From contig PGZT01000005.1 in the NCBI GenBank assembly GCA_002841455.1, positions 1 through 45,658 on the forward strand: a DNA stretch of 45,658 nucleotides. Reading direction: 5' to 3'. Position numbers and translations under genes: made by a program. The notes beneath the pieces are model-generated. The model saw nothing but the letters and a program-made list of their open reading frames with translations. It ran no database searches and was not told where the DNA came from. Positions 35,399-42,870 of this stretch are shown piece after piece. This DNA comes from Firmicutes bacterium HGW-Firmicutes-21 (GTDB taxonomy: Bacteria > Bacillota > Clostridia > Oscillospirales > CAG-382). Each line of letters starts with the position of its first letter. Positions within the stretch are counted from its first letter, which is position 1.

Positions 35399-35491
35399 TG
35401 TACTCACCGCCCCTACATAAAGATTGTACAAAAAATCGAAGAGCGGCGTGCAGACTGTAAAAGACCAACACGCCGCAGTTTATTAAAAGAA

Positions 35492-36358
35492 CTATTCAGC
35501 TTTAATAAATTTATCGATAATTGATTGAAGGGTTCCATTCTCATCGAGGATAATAAGCGCCTCGTTTATAGCATCCCTAAGCTCTGTTTTATCCTTAGCA
35601 ATCGCTATGGCATATTCCTCGTCGGTGTATGCCTCGTCGATAATTCTAATTCCCTCGGTTTGTGCGAGAAAAACCTTTGCGGGCTCGTTATCGATAATAA
35701 CGGCGTCTATTTTACCCTGTGTTAAGGCAAGAACAGCATCAACACCGTTGTTATAACGCTCAACTGCGCCGATAAGACTATCGTCTGTGGCGTAAATATC
35801 GCCGGTTGTACCGAGCTGAACACCGACCTTTTTACCAACAAGGTCATCTGCTCCGTTAATTTGCGAATCCGTTTTAACTATAATAACCTGTGTAGCGGTT
35901 GCATATGTGTGCGAAAAGTTAACGCTGTTAAGACGCTCCTGGGTAATGGTCATACCGGCAACTCCGACATCGGCTTTTCCTGTTTGAATGGAGGAGAGTA
36001 TAGAGGAGAACTCCATATTGTCGATAACTAATTCAACCTCCCAGAGGTCTGCGATAGCCTGCATGATTTCAACATCGATTCCCGCATATTTGCCGTCATC
36101 GTCCACAAATTCATACGGAGGGAAGTTTGCATTGGTCGCCATTATAATTTTACCTGCCGCTTTGATGCTTGCGGGAACGGTAAATGCGTCCTCCGGTTCG
36201 CTCTCATCGGATGTTGTATCGGCAACAGATTCCGTTTCGGAAACGGATGCCGTGTCGGCAGAGGAGGTCTCGTCCTTGTCCGTATTACATCCTGCCAAAA
36301 CAAACGGTACGATTAATAAAACCGCCAGTAAAAGTGTCAATAGCTTAATCTTCTTCAT
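35492..36358 (-). CDS. Polar amino acid ABC transporter substrate-binding lipoprotein
   Basis: Extracellular binding protein of family 3 (SBP_bac_3), 288 residues. The lipobox VLAGC puts the modified Cys at about residue 23. A Ser/Glu/Thr-rich linker runs to about residue 60, then the two-lobed binding domain follows, with MATNANFPPYEFVDDDGKYAGIDVEIMQAIA (read in two segments), VGVAGMTITQERLNSVNFS and VGVQLGTTGD. The Arg of the usual TPER/TQER motif that holds the substrate carboxylate is present in TQERLN. GGAG lies about 9 bases before the ATG. It is followed by permease and ATPase. The ligand is probably a polar or cationic amino acid, but this is not certain. Confidence 0.95.
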   Translation of the reverse strand: MKKIKLLTLLLAVLLIVPFVLAGCNTDKDETSSADTASVSETESVADTTSDESEPEDAFTVPASIKAAGKIIMATNANFPPYEFVDDDGKYAGIDVEIMQAIADLWEVELVIDNMEFSSILSSIQTGKADVGVAGMTITQERLNSVNFSHTYATATQVIIVKTDSQINGADDLVGKKVGVQLGTTGDIYATDDSLIGAVERYNNGVDAVLALTQGKIDAVIIDNEPAKVFLAQTEGIRIIDEAYTDEEYAIAIAKDKTELRDAINEALIILDENGTLQSIIDKFIKAE

Positions 36359-36390
36359 AATTCATTTCTCCTTTTATTAAAATTGTTTGA

Positions 36391-36420
36391 AGACCGGCAC
36401 AGCAAACACTATGCCGATCT
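36391..36420 (-). terminator. Probable terminator of rplM-rpsI
   Basis: In minus-strand RNA, AGATCGGCAT pairs with GTGCCGGTCT over 10 positions including G-U pairs. The following sequence is only moderately T-rich (CAATTTTAA), so some readthrough into the ABC transporter genes is possible; I see no separate strong promoter for them. Confidence 0.55.
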
Positions 36421-36442
36421 AAAAAATAACTGTGAACGGCTG

Positions 36443-36847
36443 TTAACGCTTGCTGAACTGAGATGCTCTTCTCGCTGCTTTCAAGCCGTACTTCTTTCTT
36501 TCCTTCATACGAGGGTCACGGGTAAGGAAGCCTGCCTTTTTGAGTATAGGACGGTATTCGTCACTTGCCTGAAGCAATGCTCTTGCAATGCCGTGTCTGA
36601 TAGCGCCTGCCTGACCGGAAACACCGCCGCCGACAACCGTACAGATAACATCAAACTTGCCGATTGTGTTTGTTATGCCGAATGGCTGACGAACTACCAG
36701 CTTGAGGGTATCAAGACCGAAATAATCGTCAATCTCTCTTTTGTTTATTGTAATAGCTCCCGAGCCGGGTATAAGACGAACGCGGGAAACACTGCTCTTT
36801 CTTCTGCCGGTGCCGTAAAAATACGGTATTGCTGATTGATATGTCAT
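36443..36847 (-). CDS. rpsI: Ribosomal protein S9
   Basis: Small-subunit ribosomal protein bS9/uS9, 134 residues. Conserved [18 protein letters not shown] at the start, [15 protein letters not shown] in the middle and the C-terminal tail ending RASQFSKR, which reaches the P site. The N terminus has a few extra residues ([10 protein letters not shown]) relative to many homologs. GGAGG lies 9-10 bases before the ATG. It follows rplM by 17 bases, the universal L13-S9 pair. Confidence 0.98.
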   Translation of the reverse strand: MTYQSAIPYFYGTGRRKSSVSRVRLIPGSGAITINKREIDDYFGLDTLKLVVRQPFGITNTIGKFDVICTVVGGGVSGQAGAIRHGIARALLQASDEYRPILKKAGFLTRDPRMKERKKYGLKAARRASQFSKR

Positions 36848-36864
36848 AATATGCGTCCTCCTTA

Positions 36865-37293
36865 TTAAACTTCTACGGGAATAGGCTGCTGTGCCTGCTG
36901 CTTATGCTCGCTGCCCCTGTAAGCCTTTAAGCGTACAATGCTTGCGTCGCCTATCTTGTTTTTGGGAAGCATTCCCTTTACGGCAAGCTCAATAACCTTC
37001 TCGGGTTTTGTTGCCATGAGTGTACGGTATTTTACCGCTTTAAGCCCGCCGACATAACCGCTGTGACGGTAGTAAAACTTCTGGTCCAGCTTTTTTCCGG
37101 TTAAAACAACCTTCTCTGCGTTTATAACCACGACACATTCGCCGCAGTCGACATGAGGTGTATATTCGGGACGATGCTTTCCGTTAAGGATTGTCGCCGC
37201 CATAACCGCTACTTTACCGAGAGTCTTACCCTGAGCGTCTATAATATACCACTTGCGCTCAAGTGTCTCTTTTTTTGCCATGAATGTAGACAT
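36865..37293 (-). CDS. rplM: Ribosomal protein L13
   Basis: Large-subunit ribosomal protein uL13, about 142 residues. Conserved [32 protein letters not shown] and the C-terminal [14 protein letters not shown] start it at ATG 37293 (MSTFMAKKE), with AAAGGA 8 bases upstream; an in-frame start at 37326 has no ribosome binding site and would place the start almost at the predicted transcription start. Co-transcribed with rpsI. The leader is only about 35 nt, too short for a typical L13 autoregulatory leader. Confidence 0.98.
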   Translation of the reverse strand: MSTFMAKKETLERKWYIIDAQGKTLGKVAVMAATILNGKHRPEYTPHVDCGECVVVINAEKVVLTGKKLDQKFYYRHSGYVGGLKAVKYRTLMATKPEKVIELAVKGMLPKNKIGDASIVRLKAYRGSEHKQQAQQPIPVEV

Positions 37294-37334
37294 ATTCGTT
37301 TTCCTTTCAAATCTTTTATATAACACGCTAAACC

Positions 37335-37362
37335 ATTATAACAGTATTTTTCGGTTTGTCAA
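37335..37362 (-). promoter_or_regulatory. Promoter of rplM-rpsI
   Basis: Minus strand TTGACA (37357-37362), 16-base spacer, TATAAT (37335-37340); both hexamers are perfect. Confidence 0.88.
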
Positions 37363-37466
37363 TAGCAAAACGCAAACTTTTTTCGTTTTCGGCTATATTT
37401 TCTTTTATTATCTCGTTTTTTCTGCTTGTTTTTAAGTTTCTGTTTACGATATAGTCTAAATCACAC

Positions 37467-37495
37467 TTGCCAAAACCATTTATAGGTTATATAAT
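37467..37495 (+). promoter_or_regulatory. Promoter of the ttcA-like gene
   Basis: TTGCCA (37467-37472), 17-base spacer, TATAAT (37490-37495), 24 bases before the start codon. Confidence 0.75.
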
Positions 37496-37518
37496 ATCTT
37501 CGGAAGGAATGATATTTT

Positions 37519-38289
37519 TTGATTAATATAAAACCGATACAGCAGATACTCTCATATACACGCCGTGCCGTTGTCGATTATAATATGATTACGGACGGCG
37601 ACAGAATCGCAGTAGGTGTTTCGGGCGGCAAGGACAGCCTCACTCTTTTATGTGCGCTTGCGGAGCTGCGGCGTTTTTATCCATGTAAGTTTGATATTGT
37701 GCCGATTACGCTTGGAATGGGCTTCCCCGATGCGAATATCGACAATATCAACGAGGTATGCGATACACTCGGGGTTAAGCTGCACTATTTCCCCACCGAG
37801 ATATATAAAATAGTGTTTGAGACACGGGCAGAGAAGAATCCCTGTGCTTTATGCGCTAATTTAAGAAGAGGGACGCTCAACGAGGTGGCGCTTAGTCTTG
37901 GGTGCAATAAGGTTGCGCTCGGTCATCATTTCGATGACACGGTAGAGACCTTTTATCTTAACCTGTTCAACGAGGGAAGAATAGGCTGTTTCTCGCCCGT
38001 AACCTTTCTTGACCGCAGTGAGGTAACATTAATCCGTCCGTTTATATATGTACCAGAAAAGGAAATAAAGCGTTTTATCCGTGTTTCCGGCATATCACCG
38101 TCGCCAAAATATTGCCCTGCCGACGGAAAAACCGACAGACAAAAGACTAAGGATACTCTCGCAGAGCTATCCAAAACCGACAGAGGAATTAAACAGCGTT
38201 TGTTTGGCGCAATGGAGAAAGCGGGAGTGGGCGGCTTTAAGGTCTGCCCGAGACAAATCAAAGAGAAATCAAAAAAGGAGACAGGATAA
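37519..38289 (+). CDS. TtcA/TilS-superfamily tRNA thiolation-type ATPase
   Basis: PP-loop ATPase that probably adds sulfur to a tRNA base, 256 residues. The PP-loop is SGGKDS at 35-40. The Fe-S ligands are expected to be C109 and C112 (NPCALCANLRRG) and a third Cys near 198 (KYCPADG), the CxxC+C pattern of TtcA. GHHFDDTVETF is also present. TtcA makes 2-thiocytidine at position 32, but clostridial paralogs are not all tested, so the exact nucleoside is inferred. Start TTG 37519 has GGAAGGA about 10 bases upstream. The stop overlaps the next start by one base (TAATG), indicating translational coupling. Confidence 0.9.
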   Translation: MINIKPIQQILSYTRRAVVDYNMITDGDRIAVGVSGGKDSLTLLCALAELRRFYPCKFDIVPITLGMGFPDANIDNINEVCDTLGVKLHYFPTEIYKIVFETRAEKNPCALCANLRRGTLNEVALSLGCNKVALGHHFDDTVETFYLNLFNEGRIGCFSPVTFLDRSEVTLIRPFIYVPEKEIKRFIRVSGISPSPKYCPADGKTDRQKTKDTLAELSKTDRGIKQRLFGAMEKAGVGGFKVCPRQIKEKSKKETG

Positions 38290-39146
38290 TGCTAGACTAT
38301 CATATTCATTACTATATTGATTCCTGCGCAAACGACGAGATGACCTTCACGAACATAGAAAACAAGTGCGTAGAGCTGGGTATAACGGAAGCTGCGGTGT
38401 TAAAGCATTATTCGTCCGCAATGCCCAACGGCAAGGATGACTGGATATGCTGGCACAGGACAAAACCCGAGCAATGGAAACAATATCTTGCGGAATATGC
38501 GGCATATAAACCTCGGAGCATACTAATGAGCTCGGGAGTAGAAACCGAGCTTTGCAACGAGAGGGGTGACATAAATATCCCCGTAGAGGAGCAGCAGAAG
38601 ATTGATTTGGTGCAGCTCTCCGTCCATTATATGATCGACCTCGATTGCCTGCCCCTGAGCCTGCTTATATACCCTAACCTTAATTTTTGCCCCGAGTTCA
38701 ACAACGACGAGGGCAGGCGGCTACTGGAGGAATGGCGGCAGAAAACCGTTGACGCAGGTGAGGAAAATATAATCAAAGGCCTTGTAAACGCATATATGAA
38801 CGCAATCAAGCGTTACCCGAAGGTTAAATCACTTGCTCATATGGGTGACGGGCTTGTTCCGTTGCGTACATATCTTGTCGCCGTGGATAAGGTCGGGAAT
38901 GAACGCATTATCGAGATTTTCGAGCCGCTAATGTCCCTTATGGCGGAAAAGGGTGTTGTTTGGGAGCTTGCGGGCAGCTGCGGCAATACCGCAATGCTTA
39001 AAAGGGCAAATGAACTGGGTGTCAGCTTCACCGCCACCGCAGACGCTCATTTTTTGGACAGCGGCTGGGGGCCTTTGTCAAAGCATAAAAATGCAGAGGT
39101 TTTTTTGGACAGCATGTCGTTAAGAAGAGGAAAAATTTCATTCTAA
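38289..39146 (+). CDS. PHP-domain metal-dependent phosphoesterase family protein
   Basis: A 285-residue protein with the PHP fold: N-terminal DYHIHYYIDSC (the HxH metal motif, second His replaced by the Tyr-Tyr context), central HYMIDLD, and C-terminal TATADAHFLDSGWG with the metal-binding DAH. Relatives include histidinol phosphatase (HisK type) and various phosphoesterases; no hisB-like context is present, so the substrate is open. AAAGGAG lies 9 bases before the ATG. It is coupled to the ttcA-like gene. Confidence 0.85.
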   Translation: MLDYHIHYYIDSCANDEMTFTNIENKCVELGITEAAVLKHYSSAMPNGKDDWICWHRTKPEQWKQYLAEYAAYKPRSILMSSGVETELCNERGDINIPVEEQQKIDLVQLSVHYMIDLDCLPLSLLIYPNLNFCPEFNNDEGRRLLEEWRQKTVDAGEENIIKGLVNAYMNAIKRYPKVKSLAHMGDGLVPLRTYLVAVDKVGNERIIEIFEPLMSLMAEKGVVWELAGSCGNTAMLKRANELGVSFTATADAHFLDSGWGPLSKHKNAEVFLDSMSLRRGKISF

Positions 39147-39174
39147 TATTTATTAATGCAATTATTTAGTTATA

Positions 39175-39291
39175 TTAAATAGAAATTACCTTCTTTTCTG
39201 TATCACTTCCAAAAATATCTTCTATTTTTTTGAGTTGATTCAATACACTTAATATTTGAGTTTGGTCGGAATCAATTTCAAATATTGACAT
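39175..39291 (-). pseudogene. Out-of-frame C-terminal tail of the WapI-like gene
   Basis: After the stop of the 39278 reading frame, the next frame continues from about 39291 as SIFEIDSDQTQILSVLNQL and ends in KKVISI at TAA 39175-39177. FEIDSDQTQILSVLNQLKK has the look of the C-terminal FEFETDQxYL...L-pattern of WapI-family proteins, so it seems to be the missing end of the same protein. The shift lies within about 39285-39305. Either the gene is broken, a base is miscalled, or translation shifts frame. There is no ribosome binding site for independent translation. Confidence 0.6.
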
Positions 39292-39625
39292 GAAAATGCT
39301 GTATATAGTGACCGCTTAACGTTACATGTCCGTTTTTCTGGAATTCTGCTTTTAATAAAAAATCGTTATCAATTGTTTCATAACAGGCAATTCCTTTAAT
39401 CTCTTTATAACACCGTTCCAATTGTTTATAAAATCTATATAGAGCACCTGTTGTGAAATAATACTCAGATTTATTTACACTATAACTATTTGCTTTAATA
39501 TTAATAAGACCCCAAACATCATATCCGCCTTCGAATCCGGTGCCATCCATGAAAATTGTGCATATTATAAGCTCAATGCTTCCATCATCACCGTTTAATA
39601 ATAGCGCTCTCATCGGGAGTTCCAT
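39278..39625 (-). CDS. WapI-like immunity-type protein, apparently frameshifted
   Basis: A 115-residue product starting at ATG 39625 (AGGTGG 8 bases upstream; an in-frame GTG at 39637 is inside that site). The pattern of short strands (IELIICTIFMDG, WGLINIKANSYSV), the YRFYKQLERCYKEIKGIACY helix and LKAEFQKNGHVTLSGHY resembles WapI-family and related immunity or DUF proteins of Firmicutes. Such proteins often protect against polymorphic toxins, but no toxin gene is nearby. The frame stops early after HFHVNI, and the likely C-terminal part continues in another frame to 39175. The product as read may be non-functional. Confidence 0.6.
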   Translation of the reverse strand: MELPMRALLLNGDDGSIELIICTIFMDGTGFEGGYDVWGLINIKANSYSVNKSEYYFTTGALYRFYKQLERCYKEIKGIACYETIDNDFLLKAEFQKNGHVTLSGHYIQHFHVNI

Positions 39626-39660
39626 TTTATAAACCACCTATCCAAAATAATTTTTTAGAT

Positions 39661-39969
39661 TTATCTATAAGAGCAGCAATAATCGGAAAAGGATTTTACT
39701 ATAATTTTAAAGCTGGAGTTTGCCGGTACAACAAAGCTCTGCCCCTCCTTATATGTTGTGAACGAGGTCTCGTTTTTCTGCATAATATCCATCTCACCGC
39801 CTATTATCTCCATAAGCTCCTCGGTGTCCGTGTTAAATTCATATTCACCGCTCTGCATAAATCCCAGCGTCTTTTTTGTGCCGTCCTGAAAAAGCACCGT
39901 TCTGGATGTAACTCTGCCGTCAAAATACACATTTGCTTTCTTTATTATTGTCGCATTTTTAAATTCCAT
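39661..39969 (-). CDS. ppnP: Pyrimidine/purine nucleoside phosphorylase-type protein (PpnP/YaiE)
   Basis: Small cupin-fold protein of about 102 residues like PpnP, which phosphorolyses several nucleosides in E. coli. The visible pattern is [19 protein letters not shown], then [22 protein letters not shown], then [18 protein letters not shown] and a short YCCSYR end, parallel to the family's EYTF, EEM, FNVP and YLCRY positions. I start it at ATG 39969 (MEFKNATI), matching family length; ATG 39981 is possible, and the AAAGG is not well placed for either. A longer in-frame start at 40026 is unlikely. It lies 35 bases upstream of the WapI-like gene on the same strand. Confidence 0.85.
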   Translation of the reverse strand: MEFKNATIIKKANVYFDGRVTSRTVLFQDGTKKTLGFMQSGEYEFNTDTEELMEIIGGEMDIMQKNETSFTTYKEGQSFVVPANSSFKIIVKSFSDYCCSYR

Positions 39970-40061
39970 ATTTATAACCATACCTTTTTTGTTTTTCATT
40001 TTACCATATACTTTATAAAATATCAATTAGTAATTGCTTGTTATATTACAAATATAGCAAA

Positions 40062-40084
40062 GACTCCCTCAATATGAGAGAGCC
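40062..40084 (-). terminator. Terminator of the 40109 gene
   Basis: In minus-strand RNA, GGCTCTCTC pairs with GAGGGAGTC using two G-U pairs, followed by TTTGC. On the plus strand the same positions mismatch, so it acts on the minus strand. Confidence 0.65.
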
Positions 40085-40108
40085 TTTTTTATGAATAAAT
40101 ATGCTGCC

Positions 40109-40540
40109 TTACCTTGCTTGACGGCGGAGCTTTTTCAACCTTCTCTTTGTGCTCGGTTTTAATCTGGACGCAACGAATGTACCTAAAACCGAGGAGCCGA
40201 TTAATATCGCCGGAGGGAGTAAGGTGTTCCACAATCCGCCCGAATATGTACTTGATATAAGAGCTACTACGGTAACTATTCCCAAATTGGAAAGACAGGT
40301 AAACAGCCCCGCTTTTAACGGATTCTCTTTATATGTTCTTGCCGAACGCAATGAGGATATAAAACCGCCAAGAAAAACAGCGAGCAGAGCCAACGGAAAA
40401 ACACTCCCCGACGGGTTGCTTGTTTTCATAGCGGCAAACGCAAGGATGATTGACGAGAGCAGCATTATACTTGGTCCGAGCACCAGCCCGATTAGAACAA
40501 TGCGCATTAGTGAGCTGTCTTTATTTATTGTGTTGTGCAT
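40109..40540 (-). CDS. Four-helix membrane protein, TIGR04086-like
   Basis: A 143-residue membrane protein with four hydrophobic segments at about 12-34, 45-62, 75-97 and 104-122, joined by short loops, and a strongly basic tail (RLKPSTKRRLKKLRRQAR). Size and layout fit the TIGR04086 family of clostridial and bacilli membrane proteins of unknown function, some of which lie beside yajC; that context is absent here. GGAAGGGG lies about 9 bases before the ATG. It lies downstream of the PRK06851-like ATPase on the same strand. Confidence 0.72.
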   Translation of the reverse strand: MHNTINKDSSLMRIVLIGLVLGPSIMLLSSIILAFAAMKTSNPSGSVFPLALLAVFLGGFISSLRSARTYKENPLKAGLFTCLSNLGIVTVVALISSTYSGGLWNTLLPPAILIGSSVLGTFVASRLKPSTKRRLKKLRRQAR

Positions 40541-40590
40541 ATAATTTCCCCTTCCTTTACTTTATATATATGGCTGTCCCGTCCTCTTTA

Positions 40591-41649
40591 TTACCCAAAA
40601 AGCTCTCCAATAAATTTATTTGTATAATCGGTCAGTTTAACAAAATCCATTGACCGAATGTAAATGCGTTCAATACTGTCATGCACTCTGCTTGCCTCCG
40701 CAAAGAATTGCTTTGCCGAATCAAGCAATGCATTATATAGCTTAAACGCCGCTCTGTCCTTTTGTCTTATGGCTTTTATACCGTTTTTATCAATGAATCG
40801 CAGGGTATTTATAGGCTTGTTTTCGCTCTTTTTCGTTCCGCTTTGTTTATAGTGCCGCTCTGCCGAAAATAAAATATCTTCGTTGGGGAAGTATATTGCT
40901 TCCAATTTCTTGGTATCAACAGGATCAAAGGAAATAATCCTATCCGCACCTATTCGCTCGGCATATGCTCTTACCATATCTAAAAAACGATATGCAATAT
41001 CATACCTGTCCTTTATAAGATAAACATTTTCGGCGAATGAATATGTAGGAAGATAATCCATACCGTTCTGATTAAAGGCGGTCTGTATACGGATATCCGC
41101 ATTTCCGCTTGTCGGCTTTAGCAGTTTCTTACATATCCTTCCTGCAAAGCTCTTCATTTTTTCTTCGAGTGTAACCGATGAAATAAGTATATTTCGAAGC
41201 TCTCTTATACTTCCGGCTGCCGATAAAGCACGATAAGCGTTCTCATAACATACATTCTTGCGGTCGGTGAGGGCAATAAGCTCCTCGCGTCGGAGCTTTA
41301 TTTTTGCTTCGTCCCAGAAATCGCCTAAGTTAATAATGTTTTCCCTTGCCGACGGATATTTCATATTCATTATATGCGGAGCTGTTCCGTCAATAACAGC
41401 AATACCCTTTTCAGGCAGTAAAACGCCGTCAAAAGAACGGCTGTCTGCCGAGCAGCGTATGTATTCAACACTTAAGCCGTCACGCAGCGCTCTCTCCCCC
41501 ACTCTTTTTATAAAGGTAGATTTACCGCAGCCTGCCGAGCCCTTTAAAATATACACCTTTTTATATTTGTTCCCTATTATTTCCTGATAATAGGAAGTAA
41601 ATCCGTTTTTTGTATTAACCCCCGCAAAGTATTCGATTTTTTTATGCAT
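40591..41649 (-). CDS. P-loop ATPase, PRK06851-like
   Basis: A 352-residue protein. Walker A GSAGCGKST lies near residues 32-40 after KKVYILK, followed by a second conserved block around GIAVIDGTAPHIMN that would hold the Walker B Asp. The pattern resembles the PRK06851 group found mainly in spore-forming Firmicutes; its function is not known to me. The rest is helical, with a central 180-260 block (NGMDYLPTYSFAENVYLIKD). I start it at ATG 41649 (MHKKIEYFAG), with GGGGGTG 9 bases upstream; an in-frame TTG at 41667 overlaps that site. It is divergent from kdgK. Confidence 0.75.
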   Translation of the reverse strand: MHKKIEYFAGVNTKNGFTSYYQEIIGNKYKKVYILKGSAGCGKSTFIKRVGERALRDGLSVEYIRCSADSRSFDGVLLPEKGIAVIDGTAPHIMNMKYPSARENIINLGDFWDEAKIKLRREELIALTDRKNVCYENAYRALSAAGSIRELRNILISSVTLEEKMKSFAGRICKKLLKPTSGNADIRIQTAFNQNGMDYLPTYSFAENVYLIKDRYDIAYRFLDMVRAYAERIGADRIISFDPVDTKKLEAIYFPNEDILFSAERHYKQSGTKKSENKPINTLRFIDKNGIKAIRQKDRAAFKLYNALLDSAKQFFAEASRVHDSIERIYIRSMDFVKLTDYTNKFIGELFG

Positions 41650-41674
41650 CCTGTACGACACCCCCAATAAACAC

Positions 41675-41703
41675 TTGACTTAATACGCAAAAAGCAATAT
41701 AAT
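41675..41703 (+). promoter_or_regulatory. Promoter of the 2-keto-3-deoxygluconate kinase gene
   Basis: TTGACT (41675-41680), 17-base spacer, TATAAT (41698-41703). It gives a leader of about 70 nt. Confidence 0.82.
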
Positions 41704-41745
41704 TACAATAATAATATATATTATGCAAAACGCTTGTGTTTTGTT

Positions 41746-41766
41746 ATACGAAACCGTGTTTTGTAT
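41746..41766 (+). promoter_or_regulatory. Candidate operator palindrome in the kdgK leader
   Basis: ATACGAAACC-G-TGTTTTGTAT is a 21-bp inverted repeat matching at 8 of 10 positions. It lies in the transcribed leader, 4 bases before the ribosome binding site, where a repressor would block elongation. A neighbouring partial copy (AAAACGCTTGTGTTTTGTTATACG, read 41727-41750) gives a tandem look. It resembles a LacI-type operator in size; the regulator is unknown. Confidence 0.45.
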
Positions 41767-41781
41767 TGCGAAAGGATTTTT

Positions 41782-42804
41782 ATGAAAAAAACAGTTTGCT
41801 TCGGCGAGGTTATGCTTCGCCTGCAACCACCATCCTATCAGAGGTTTATGCAGGCGACAAGTTTTGATGCCGTTTACGGCGGTGGCGAGGCTAATGTAGC
41901 GGTCTCGCTTGCTCAGTTCGGTCTTGATTCGGTATATGTTACAAGGCTGCCGAATAATCCGCTCGGTATAACCTGCCGCAACGAGATAAGAAAATGGGGA
42001 GTTGATACGAGCAAAATCACCTTTGGCGGTGATAGGCTGGGCATATACTTCTGCGAGAAGGGAGCATCGCAAAGACCTTCCAATGTTGTCTACGACAGAG
42101 CGGGTTCGTCTATATCCACCGCAACCGACAACGATTTCAATTGGAGCGAGATATTTGACGGTGCCGACTGGTTCCATTTTACGGGAATAACACCTGCTCT
42201 TGGCGGAAAACTGACTGCAATATGCGAAAAAGCCTGTATAGAAGCAAAAAAGCGGAACATAACCGTTTCCTGCGACCTCAATTACCGCAAGAAGCTGTGG
42301 AGCCGTGAGAAGGCAGGCGAGGTTATGGGAGCGCTCTGTAAATATGTTGATGTTCTTATCGCTAATGAAGAGGACAGCGCCGATGTTTTCGGTATACATT
42401 CGACAAAAAGCGACATTAACAGCGGTGTTCTGTCCTACGACGGCTATATCGATGTAGCAAAGCAGCTCACTCAACGATTCGGTTTTAAATATGTAGCTAT
42501 AACTCTGCGCGAGTCTATTTCGGCTTCGGTAAACAACTGGTCGGGTATGCTGTATGACGGAAAAGAAGCGAATTTTTCAACAAAATACAGTATAAACATT
42601 ATTGACCGTGTCGGCGGCGGAGATTCCTTCGGCGCAGGACTTATATATTCATTAGTAAGCGGAAAGGCTCCGTCGGATGCGATAGAATTCGCGGCGGCGG
42701 CATCCTGCTTAAAGCACACAATCGAAGGTGATTGTAATATATCTACTGTATCCGAGGTGGAGTCCTTGATTAAAAACGGAGGAAGCGGCAGAGTACAACG
42801 GTAA
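41782..42804 (+). CDS. kdgK: 2-Keto-3-deoxygluconate kinase (PfkB family)
   Basis: Phosphorylates 2-keto-3-deoxygluconate, the product of pectin or uronate breakdown, to KDPG. The 340-residue PfkB-fold protein opens with CFGEVMLRLQPP and has YGGGEANVAVSLAQFG, the substrate-binding GIYFCEKG and RPSNVVYDRAGSS, and the catalytic base Asp in RVGGGDSFGAGL. The PP and YDR features fit KdgK better than ribokinase or fructokinase. I start it at ATG 41782, with AAAGGA 5-6 bases upstream. An upstream TTG-type start at 41734 would extend into the leader operator. No aldolase or isomerase is adjacent, so it probably acts with genes elsewhere. Confidence 0.9.
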   Translation: MKKTVCFGEVMLRLQPPSYQRFMQATSFDAVYGGGEANVAVSLAQFGLDSVYVTRLPNNPLGITCRNEIRKWGVDTSKITFGGDRLGIYFCEKGASQRPSNVVYDRAGSSISTATDNDFNWSEIFDGADWFHFTGITPALGGKLTAICEKACIEAKKRNITVSCDLNYRKKLWSREKAGEVMGALCKYVDVLIANEEDSADVFGIHSTKSDINSGVLSYDGYIDVAKQLTQRFGFKYVAITLRESISASVNNWSGMLYDGKEANFSTKYSINIIDRVGGGDSFGAGLIYSLVSGKAPSDAIEFAAAASCLKHTIEGDCNISTVSEVESLIKNGGSGRVQR

Positions 42805-42843
42805 AAAGAGGAGCCTCCCCTATTTATATAAGGAAGGCTCTTT
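42805..42843 (+). terminator. Probable terminator after kdgK
   Basis: AAAGAGGAGCCT pairs imperfectly (one bulge) with AGGCTCTTT across a 12-base T/A-rich loop, followed by TAAATAT. The T run is weak. Confidence 0.5.
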
Positions 42844-42870
42844 AAATATATTTAAATGGAGGAAAATCAA

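Noticed and set aside
37293-37335. L13 autoregulatory leader RNA
   Set aside because: The leader from the predicted start is only about 35 nt with no clear stem.
41680-42474. 264-codon minus-strand open frame opposite kdgK
   Set aside because: It lies antisense to a clear PfkB-family kinase and has no family features or ribosome binding site of note.
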